Source of the DNA: Oegoconia quadripuncta
Lineage: Eukaryota; Arthropoda; Insecta; Lepidoptera; Autostichidae
Assembly (NCBI GenBank): GCA_949316235.1
Contig: OX438742.1
Span: 9,800,815-9,864,814, forward strand
DNA: 64,000 nt
Direction of reading: 5' to 3'
Position 1 is the first letter of the stretch. Each line of letters begins with the position of its first letter. The notes under the pieces are model-generated. The model did no database searches. It was not told the origin of the DNA and saw only the letters and a program-made list of their open reading frames with translations. Positions 37,801 through 49,800 of this stretch are shown here, in pieces. A program made the position numbers and the translations under genes.

Positions 37801-40800
37801 CATTTTGGCCAGCTACCACCATTCTTAAGTCTGCCACCAAGCAGCAATGTTGGTAGTATTATTGTATTCTGGCTCTTTGAGATAAGATAGTCAGCCTAAT
37901 TAAGTTTGCCGTTCCGCGTGAACGCGCCTTCACCTTCGGCGTCAACTTTATTTAACGTCATCTGTGATTGCGGTCAAGCTCTGTATAAGAAAAACGCCGA
38001 TTTTTGGTATTTACTTTCAGTGTTCCCTCAAGGATTCATCGAAATTATAAGAGTGTAGAAAGAAATTAAAAAATAGCTCCCAAGGACCTTACATAGAATT
38101 GAAATTGTAATGATGCATGTTTTATTAAAATAAACTTAGCTCGCCCATTTCAGAGCAACATTTCTAAATAAACAACCTTCCTCTTTGAAAAGGTGAAAGG
38201 TTGACAGAACACTGTTCCGACACTTTTCAATATTTTTTACCATAGCACAGTTTTATTCATTGGAACAGCTGCATTTGTGTACCTACTTCCGCTACAACTT
38301 AGTAAAAGGAATTCGTTATAACTAATAATATAAATGCGAAAGTAAATTATTCCCGCGGGGTAAACAAATTAGAATAAATCTTTTATTCTAATTTGTTTAC
38401 CCCGTTTGGTTAGCTGTTCAATCATATTTATGTACAATTGTTATATTTAATTATGTTATACGTGGGTGGATCAATACCTGTGTTAAGAATGAAGACGCAA
38501 GTTTTTAACAATTTTTATTTTTGACGTAATCCCCTTAAGAGCAATACACTTTTCCCTACGTCTCTCCCGTTTTTTTAAACCTTCTAAAAATATTCTTCTG
38601 ACTGTGCTGAATGACTTCCTCATTTGAGCTGATTTTTTGCCCCGCGATCCACGACAGAAAAGGTCAGGCGAGTACGGTGGATGCGGCAACAAATCGTATG
38701 ATCCACTCAAGTATAGTATGTATTTGCACAACTTGTACATTTGTCCGAATCACATCAGAGGGCTCTTCCCGGTGAGCTCCTCTGAAAACCAGCTCTGTGG
38801 TAATTGCTACAGAATTGCTAAGATGGAGAAATTTAAGCACATCGGTTACAACTTATAATAGAGTTGTATGTGTATATACAATGTGTCCCGGAGAGAAGTG
38901 ACCAGCGGGCGTAGTTTGAAAATTTATACAAAATTATCGATAAATCATTTAAATTTAGAGACCTAACTGCTTTTGTTTTTTAAAAATTGTTAATCCTTTT
39001 TTTTAATAGACATGTCTGACCTTCTGCACTATTTTAGTCATAATTTCTTTGTTTTTACGTCTTTCCCAATTCTTTTTTTTTTAATTCAGTGCTGTTATTA
39101 TTATTCATCAAATTAAGTTATGAAAATTATCCCAAAACAAATAAATAATTTATTAAAAAAGAAATAAACTTAAAATTCGACCAACAAAACTGTATTTCTT
39201 TAAGTTTAAAAATAAAAAAACGAAAAATGTCCCTATAACATCATGTTTTTTTTTAATTATTATGATACTACATGATATTCTCTAAAATATCCTCGAACAA
39301 TGTTTTTAGTTATTTCAAATAAATGTGAACGTACGAGACATTGAAATTGACCTTTTATGCTCCAGTAACTAGATAGAGATAAGTTTAAAAAAATGAAAGT
39401 AATGTTTTAAGCAGTTTATTTGCACATTTAAGTGTTTTGTTATTACAATGAATCATTTTGATTTTTGACATGATAGTTTAATAATAAATAAAAGATACTT
39501 AATTTGTTAAAATGGTTGTTTATTAAGAAAAATCAGGTAATTAATTAATTATGTTTTCAAAATGACCGCCGTCAGCGGTTATGCTGGCCAGGGCCCTAAA
39601 TGACATCCTTAGTGTAGTTCGCCTTATTTCTGCATGATTCTGCGCTATTTCTGCGGCAGCAGCATCGATTCTCTGTTTCAGCTGGTCTCTTGAAATTATT
39701 GGCACAGCATAAACTTTTTGCTTCATGTAGCCCCAGAAATAATAATCAAGAGGCGTCAAGTCTGGTGACCTCGGGGGCCATGCTACTGGACCGCCTCTGC
39801 CAATCCATCTTGGATAATTTTCATTGATGAATTCACGTACCGATTGTGCATAATGTGCCGGGGCTCCATCTAATTGAAAGTACATGTGACGTCTCGTCAG
39901 CAAAGGGATGTCCTCTAATAATTGTGGGAGATCATTGCGTAAAAAATTCAGCATGACCTCTTGCGTAAGTCTTCTTGGCAATTCAAATGGGCCAATAATT
40001 AAATCATCAATAATTCCAGCCCACATGTTTACAGAAAACTCGCATTGAAACGAGGTCTCCCTCACTGCATATGGATTTTCAGCGGCCCATATGAACAAAT
40101 TTCGGTGGTTGGTTATTCCGGCCCTGGTGAAAGTAGCCTCGTCGGTCCATAAAACGCGCTTTATAAAGTCAGGATTAAGCCTGTGTTGACGTAATATCCA
40201 TGTACAAAATACCAACCTCGGTATACTGTCACTATCTCTTAAGTTTTGAGCGCGTCGATAATGGTAGGGGTGAAGTCCCTCTTTCTTCAATACGCGCCAG
40301 ACGCGCATTCTTGTTATCCCCAGCCTGATAGCAATTCTGCGAATGCTTATCGTTGGATCAGCTGTTACTAAACGTAACACCTGCTCGTCGATGTCCATAC
40401 GAACAGCAGGAGCAGGTTGTACGGGTTCATTTCGTCTGCGACGTAAACCCATTTCACTCATTTGACGATGTACTGCGATAAACGAGCGATATCCAAGTAC
40501 GACCCGGTTGGGATATCGTCTTCTGTACTCCGCAACGGCAGCTCGTGCGTTCCCGTCACAAAAACCATACACAAAATGCATATCAGCCACATGAGAAGGT
40601 TGTAAATTTGCAAGTCTAGACATTTTAAAACAAAGTCACAAATTTAAACAGTAGTCCTCGAAACTCGGAAGCGCACCAATTGAATTCAAAGACGTAGCGT
40701 CACGGACACAAGGAACGATCGACTAACTAATAATAAGCAAATTGGAGCCGGTCTGAGAAAAGTGGCGGGGGGCGGGAGGACAGGAGCTATACGATAACAG

Positions 40801-43800
40801 CTAGTAATTTTTTACCTGCTCTATCCTTATTTGAAGGTCACAATTCAACACATTGTACTTTGGCACACGTTTGAAATTGATAGAAACATTGTTCTAGGAT
40901 ATTTTAGAGAATATCAAGTAGTATCATAATAATTAAAAAAAAACATGATGTTATAGGGACATTTTTCGTTTTTTTAATTTTAAACTTAAAAAAATACAGT
41001 TTTGTTGGTCGAATTTTAAGTTTATTTCTTTTTTAATAAATTATTTATTTATTTTGGGATAATTTTCATAACCTAATTTGATTTATAATAATAACAGCAC
41101 TGAATTAAAAAAAAAAGAATTGGGAAACACGTAAAAACAAAGAAATTATGACTAAAATAGTGCAGGAGGTCATACATGTCTATTAAAAAAAAAGGATTAA
41201 CAATTTTTAAAAAACAAAAGCAGTTAGGTCTCTAAATTTAAATGATTTATCGATAATTTTGTATAAATTTTCAAACTACGCCCGCTGGTCACTTCTCTCC
41301 GGGACAATCGGGCACACACGAGAGTGCCACTGCAAAATTGGTAATAATAACTATAAGTGTGTCTTGTGTTGAGATCATGGGGAACATGTCGATTATTGTC
41401 GATGTTTCGACATATTTATCGAATTTAAAAGTTCGAAACCGATTCATCGAAGTTTTATTATCTATATAATCAGTTTTCCATAATTTTATTTGACATATAT
41501 GCTTTTAACACATGTTTCACATCCAGAAATACTATCACTAGATTTTTTAAATACCTTTGCGCTTCGATTGCAGCCGCTTTTAACATAATATCACAAGACT
41601 ACAGATTTAGAAGCCGAAGAAAAGACCACAATCACACTGACCAGAAACTTCATATTATGACGTAAATTGAAATTTAAAGTTTAAATAATTAGGGATGACA
41701 GAAGTCCGAATTTAGGGCTCTCGCCGATTAGGAGCCTTGCACCCTCGTGGTACACAGAGAATGTTTTTTGTAAGCCAGAGGCGCTGAGGGGGAGCGGAAG
41801 CGCTAGCCCACAAGCAGCGGGGAGCACGAGGACGAGTGAAGCTAGCAGCGGAGACGGAGGGTAAGATAAAATTCGGAAATAAAAAATTCGTATTTGTGAT
41901 AGGTAACCAGATAATGCTGTATGGTGCTATAATAATTGTATGAATTATAATGGTACCTACACGTTTATTATAACACTAATTGTCAAATCGTAAAATAATT
42001 AATAAACATACCAACACCGCCTCCGTGACTCAATGTATACAACATTGGGTTTACGATTAGGAGGTCGCGGCTTCGATCCCCAGCGGGCTACATGTTTAAG
42101 TACTCGGTTTGGTTGGTGGTAGGGCATTTTAAATGTCCGCCTGGCTAGCTACCACCATCTTATCTAAATCTGCCGCCAAGCAGCAATGTTAATCGCAATG
42201 TTGTGTTCCGCTTGTCAGAGATAAGATAGCCAGTCCCCCAAATGTGTTGGAGTTTAAAAGTGGAGTCTGTGAACAGCTACCGCTAAACTATCCGAAATAC
42301 TGCAAAAGCTTTTGAACTGTTCATCCTTTGTACTACTAAAAGGTTTAATTCGCTTCTTAAAAGAAAATTTAGATGCAAATGCTTTTTATATAATCAATAC
42401 ATTTCATCCTGAAAAAAGACCGCGTTAAAGTTATTCTACGCAGTCCAAGCGCGGGCGGAGAGCTCCTTGGAAATAAAATTAAATAAACTGCTAGTACAAA
42501 TAGATATCTATTTACAATTCAATATTCAGTCTACAGTAGGAAACAAATAAGTTTTTGTTTCAACTGTAATTCTGTAAACACAATGTACTATTGTTGCACT
42601 GTTCCATTTAAATGCACGTGGTTGTATTTTAAATATCTTTATGAATCGGTCTGCTAGAATAAGGAGCTTACAATATTACTTAAAAGAAAATTTCCAATTT
42701 TTACCCGACTGCCTCAGGAAGGAGGGTAATGGTGTGTATGTGTGTAATTATGTGTGTACATTAAAGTTATTGTTTATTTAGGACAAATAAAATATAGCGT
42801 GTTTACAAAACTCATCGCTGACTTAAAACTAAACTACTTAATTATATGTATGTAGGTAGATTTATTTTAATACTGTGAAATGTAGTCTACATTTCGAAAA
42901 CCAGAACACCACGCAGAATAACAACTGGAACATTACATCAAAATCGATTCAGAAAAAAAAAATTCTACATATTAATCCAGGTCCTGATCCTATCAACCAA
43001 ATTTCGTCCAGCTGTTTAGGCGTGAAGAGGTAACAAACAGACATACATATTATAGTTGGGATTGGGATTATAAGAATGAATAGCAGTAAATCAAAACCAC
43101 TACCTATACTATCATCTAAATAGCATAGCTGACTAATGGTGTTCAATTATATAGATAATACTCCTTGTCTTTAGTGTGCTACAGTACCAGAACAAATATC
43201 AGTAATAACACTTTTTGGCGATCGATGGGGCAGTGGCGTGCCCACCATACAGGCCTAAAGGCAGCGCCTACCCTAGCAAATTGTAAGCTTTCCTCGAAAT
43301 GCATTGTCAAGACAGCTGATTCACACTGATGTAAACAGAAATATTCTAAAGAGTTGCGAGCATTGCTATAAGACCCACCTCCACACCCGTCCACTGCAAC
43401 TCCTGTATCCAGGATCAACAGCGGTACAGCTGAACGTCGCCTACTGAAAGTAAGCGGGTCCCGAGAAAAGACTTTACGCTACCTTGGGTCTCAAATTTAT
43501 TTAAGAAGAAGAAAAAGAGGTTTGAAGAAGGAAAAATAAAATTATTTCGTCCTTCACCTTTACAAATGGGAGGGTAGCCAGAGAAAAGCAAAAAACCCTC
43601 GTATGAAGTTTTGAGCATTGCTATAAGAGTAAATTAATATTTTGTAGATGTATTTTTTCTCATTTAATAACAAATGTTATTATTCTGCCTACCTTGTGAA
43701 AAAACGCTGTGGACGCCACTGCGTTGGGGGCAGTGTATAGTGATCGGATATAGCAAGCTTCTGTAGCGGGTAGAACCCAGTGAAAACGCAATTTCTAATA

Positions 43801-46800
43801 AAATTTATAACAGCCAAGTTTCGGTTGAAGCTGACTAATAATCTTTTTAAAAAACAAATACACAAGTACAATAGCCTATACGCCCCACTCTAGTGCTGTC
43901 ACTTTTTTTTTTCGCGGGGAAATGCTTTTCCCGTACCGCTCGCCTGGGTGACGGCGAGACGGTTATGTGGGACTCCCCTCCCTAACGGGAGAGATACCCA
44001 CTAAAACCCCGCGGCGACCTTCTTCGGCAGTAGGGAGGACCTGGGAACGCATAGGCGGCTGTAGGTCCCCCCCCGCCCCCCCCTCACAAGGGGAGGCCCA
44101 TTCCCGGAGGGCGTCTAGCGCACCCTCCGTAGTGCTGTCACTGCTCGTCACCAACTGGTATGTGTGCGACCTTGTGGTGGAGCGAGTCAGAGCTCCAGAC
44201 ATGATCCTAATCCTAACCATTCTCACTCTTAACTTCTCCAGTTCAATTTTCTTCATCTGACAGGCTGTCAATATAATTATCAACATTATTCCAGATATGA
44301 GTAAGGGGTCCTTTTATAAAATATAGTTCCATCTCTAGAGGATAGAGAGAAATCTATCACCTAAGCTTCACATTCTAGCTCAGTATTGTCCCGTCGTCGC
44401 CGCTGGTTCCGTGCTCATCAGCGACAATCGACCCGTCATCGATCAAGGTTATTGGTACTAATTACACCGTTAGGTCCGTGAATGTTTATAGGTACTACCT
44501 TTAACAATACAGTACAACTGTTCACATTAACATTCGTTACAGCTTCAGTTTGCATTTCAGTCTGATTCGGTGATGATGATGGAAGCGCAGTAAGTCACGT
44601 TGGGAAGCCAGGCACGGTATGTAATGCAATAAACGGTGATGAATTTGTCCATGCCCCTCCGCATCTCTCAATCGGGAGCAGTACATTCTCGTCTATCATG
44701 GTGGGACAACCAACACTTATAACAATGTCCGTTACGCTTCACATGTTTAAAAACGGCACCTCTCACTTGACTCGTTCTGTACAATTTTCTATACTAATAT
44801 AGTCTGTGGTCGTAGGATGTTGTTGCCTCTATAATTTTTACGTCTGTGTATATTCCAGCGCTCACTAAGCTGACACTACACTTGGATATTTTTAACGCTT
44901 CGTGATTCAAAATGACAGATGTCTACTCTCGCCTTAGTGCCATCTATGGAGAGTGGGTAGCTATGGTCTGCCCATTTCGATAACGGAGCCGTATTTATTA
45001 ATTTCTATTTTATTTATTCGAGAAACAAACAGTCATATATCAACATTACATAAAGTAACAGACCTGTAGTTCCACAGATTGTTCTTCAATTTGAGCTCAG
45101 TAGAAAACAACTTGATGTTGTACTTAAATTACTTTAAAGTTATACAAATACAACATGAGATACTATACTATTATACTAGCGTGCTGGGTATACTAGCGCG
45201 CGTAATACTAGCGTGTAGGAGAGCTCGAAGCGATACACTTTTCATAGTTATGTAAATACAATATATATACATAAGATACTTTTTATTATAATATTATTAT
45301 GTGTAAACAAAATTTTTTTCTAAATTTGCTTAATGACAGATCAAAAAGTATGACTATATCAATGAGAATTACATTATAAAATTTTAGGGAGGAATTAAAG
45401 TAACTATTCTTGGCTTAGGTAGACCGTAGATGAGTAATACTATCGAGAAGATACTATCGTGGCTATACTCATATCTAGTAGGTATTCGTCGGGTTAAGAG
45501 CGCAGTTCTTTACTTTAATCGAAAATGTAATAATTTCTTTGTAATAATCATGAGGCATTGGTTGTAGCTTTATCAGTTCCATTTTGATTCGCGACAGTGT
45601 GACGTCAGGGTTAACAAACTGTAGCTCTAGCGTGGAGATTACGATCTCTGGTGACGTAGCAGTTATTAGTAGAGCTGTGACAGCATCTCTGGCGGGTCCG
45701 CGAATATACTTCCTTCATCATCATCTGATATGATTATCAGCCGAAAGACGTCCACTGCGGAACACTTCCTTAATAGCCATAAGTTCGAAGTCGACTCCTC
45801 ATACGCCTCTCTAAACTGTAGCCACTCCATTGGGTCACCTGAAACACATCTGTTTCAGCTTCAGCTTCCATCGAAGCTCTGTGGGTGTACTTATGCAGCT
45901 GAGAAGGCTGGCGTTTTGTCCTTCAGCAGCTGAGGCCATGGTCCTTCATTACATGGTGCAGGCGGACAGTCTGTCCGATCTGATCCATGTGGGAAACAGG
46001 CTGCATGTTCAATTCTTGCTGGCTGTGGTATATACACTTTTCCACCTTATGACAACTGTGGATTGTAATCAGATTTTAGTTGTACAAGGTTTTAGTTTTA
46101 GTTATCGATAAGCTCCATCATTATGCGACCCTTATATTCCAGCTTCCTCCGTCGCGCCTGATTCGAGGATGATGAACATTTAGCGCCACGATGTTTTCCG
46201 TATATACCAGGCCACTCAGAAAATTTTGCGAAAAAAAGTTTTTATGAATGAGAGACTGGCCAGTTAAAATCTATTTTAAAAATATGATTATTTATAAGTA
46301 AAAATAGGCACATTCCAATTTCAAATTTTCCCTCCACATTTTTTGCAAGCTAATTTAAATTATCGTGTCTCAGTGAAAAATGGATCTGCACCGGGAACAT
46401 TATCGCGCTATGATTTTATACGATTTCAAGTGCCGCCTGAAACCGGAAGAATCGTACGAAAGACTTCAAATGGCATTCATGGATGAAGGCCCTTCTAAGG
46501 CAACCGTGTATCGTTGGTATAATGAATTTAGGCGCGGTCGACTAACTTTGGGGGATGAAGAAAGAAGTGGTCGCCCTTCGACGGCTGTTACGGAAGAAAA
46601 CGTGTTAGCAGTGAAAAATTTAATCCAAGACAATAGGCGAGTAACATACCAAGAGATTCAGCACATTGTGCAGATTGGATCGGGAAGCCTTCACAAGATT
46701 CTGCACGTGCATCTTCGTGCGTGAGGAGGATAGTTTCACGCTGGGTGCCGCACAACCTCACCGATGCTCAGAAACAGGCCCGGGTGGAATGGTGCCGTGA

Positions 46801-49800
46801 TATGCTTAACAAATTTGAAGCAGGTTCGTCTCGGCGTGTTTATGACATCATTACAGGTGACGAGTCCTGGATATATCAATACGATCCAGAAACGAAGCGC
46901 CAGTCGACAGTTTGGGTGTTTCAAAACGAAGCAACGCCCACCAAAGTGAAGCGATCTAGAAGCGGGGGAAAATTTTGATCGCGAGCTTTTTCAATTTGAC
47001 TGGCTACTTGGTGTCAATTCCTTTACAAAACCAAAGAAGCATCAACGTCGAATGGTATATTAATAAATGCTTGCCAGAAGTTTTCTCTGTTGTGAGCAAC
47101 AAGCGAGCAAACACAGGGCTCCGTGGGCTACTGCTCCACCATGACAACGCGCCCGCGCACACCGCGCTTTCAAAACGAGGGACTTCCTGGACAGCACGCC
47201 GGTCAAACTCCTAGGTCACCCTCCTTACAGCCCGGACCTAGCACCGTTTATCTAGGTAGGTACTTTAATGAAAGTACACTAAAGTATTAATGTTTTTTTA
47301 GTTTTTCATGGATGTTCTTTTCAGTTCTTTAGTGAAACTTTCTTTGGGAAACTGAAACTTTTTGGAGGTCGCGGGTTCGATCCCCAGCGGGGTACATATT
47401 TAGTACTCATTCTTTTTAATACGTACGTGACATGTGTGTATTATACATGTAATAAACCGGCCAAGTGCGTGTCGGGCCACGCGCAGTGTATTGTTCCGTA
47501 GTTGCCCGTTATAATATGCGGAGTTAGAAGGTGCCTTTTTGTTGTTGGAGAAATAATATTCAAGGGAAAGTACATTTTAGAAGTTTTTTGACTATATTCA
47601 TTAAATTGCAAATTTTCAGGTTTGTAAAAATAACCGTTTAGTTGGAAGTGGTGGACACTTCAGTCTAACAAAAAATAGCACTTTAAAGCCTAAAATGTTC
47701 AAGATAACCAATAATATTTTCGATCGACCGATCCAATGACATCCTGACGACGATGGGGTGCAAAAACAAAAAATAAGTGTAGAGGAGGTACCCTAAAAAA
47801 AATTCTTCCAGGATTCATTTTTCCATTTTATCGGCGTATACACTTGCCACATTACAGAGCTTCTGAGCTAGGTCGTGGATAGACAAACAGACTGACCTGG
47901 CAAAACAGGCAGACTGACCTGGCGACCTGGATCAGAAAGGAACACATTCGAAATTTCGAAACTTTCCGAAGTCAAAGAACCATTTTCTAAGGTCTCGCTG
48001 CGTTCACATTACCGATTCACTCGCGCGGTCTACTTACAATGGTAGCGTTACGGTCGTCGTGCAGTCGACTGTACCTATCCAGGGTGAAATTTAATTCGTG
48101 TAAACCCTGTTTACTGATGACTCCATCGCCGAATTCGATCAAAAAAATTTCCCATACAAAGTAAACCATTCTGATTCTTTAGTATGGAAGTCCAATAATT
48201 TTTTTTTTACGTGTTCACGCAGGATTTACACGTGTTCAAATTCACCCTGTATATCAGGATTACAATAATTTCAGCGGATAGATGCACAATGTAAATTATT
48301 TTCGACGCTCGCCCGCTACACTAAAACAAAACTATTCATGTTTCTACATTTAGAAGATAGATACAGAAACAAAGGGATTTGGGTGTAGTGTATCTAAAAT
48401 ATCTCTAGTTTTGAAGCGTACTTATAACGCATAGCGATTGGGACAGAACCTTCCTAAAAAAGTAATAGAAATCCAACGGTAGATCCAGACAAACCGAAAA
48501 TTTTGTTATTACATCCAGACTAAAACGGGGACTATAGTGGCTTGAGGCTTTTGAAGGCAAATTACCCGTTGAGGACAAGTCGATCAAGCACACATGAGAC
48601 CGATTGTTAGATTTTGCGCTCGCACGCTCATAACTCGAATATATAAAAATGACAATAAAAAAAAATATGTGATAAGATATTTCTTCCACTTTCCCACTTT
48701 ATTTTATATGGAAGATTTCTACCTACATGGCAATGACCATTATTCTCTATCTACCTAGCGCTACAAATAGCTTTAACGTAGGTATACCTACCTCAAACAT
48801 ATTTCCAACTATTTTTTATAAAGATAACGTTTAAAAACTAATGTTTTGAGAACTTTAATTTAACCGCCTCCGTGGCTCAATGTAAACAATATAGGGTTTA
48901 CGAGTCGTAGGTCGCGGGTTCGATCCCCAACGGGGTACTTGTTTATTACTCGATTTGATTGGTGGTAGGGCATTTTAAATGTCCGCCTGACTAGCTACCG
49001 CCATCTTATATAAGTCTGCCGCCAAACAGCAATATTAATAGCATTTGTTGTGTTCCGGTTGCCAGAGATAAGATAGCTAGTCCCCCAAATAAGATGAGGT
49101 TTCCGGGTCAGTACGCTTCCATCGTCGGCCTCATCTTCAGTTAACATCAAGTATTATTGAGGTTAAAAACTAATTCTTCGTGCTTATAAAAATCAAATGT
49201 GCTTTTGTGAGGGTAGAATATCAAAACGTACAAAAATATTAAAATTGTTTAGCAGTATATTCTCAATCCTCTCGGATGATCATATCAATTAATTAAAAGG
49301 AACGAGAGCAATTTCATTAACCGAATGCGTGTCGGAGTACGGACTGTGCATCCTTTGATGGATTATCTGAGTGGAATAGCAATTTATTGTATTGGAAAAA
49401 AATTGCCTTTTGCGGGTAGGACTCGAACCCTAATAGTTCCGTACACCGACGCGTTTTTTTAACTGATGAACCGGGGCGCCAGTTGTTCTATGTAAAATTA
49501 ATATATTTTAGTTTAGAATATGTGTATAAAATGCCCTGTATCTTTTTATAGAATTGAGTTAACCACTTAATTTTTTTACAGCACTATAAAGCCTTAGACT
49601 GCACTATTTCAGTTTAATAAATAACTGTGGCTGGTACAAAGAAAAAGAGTCTTCAAGGACCACAAAGAAAGAGAAAAATTTTCTAAAATCTAGCATTCTC
49701 TTGCGTGTAGACTGAAAATATTAAGGGTATCGTAGACAGGGGCGGCGGTGGTATGTCGTAATCTTAATCAGACAAGATTAAGTTGTGCTAGTGAGAATTT

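Noticed and set aside
43963..44286. Overlapping open frames of about 100 codons on both strands
   Set aside because: They cross the border of the retrotransposon insertion at 43904-44129, which has a clear target duplication. The frames are chimeric and GC-rich by origin, not genes.
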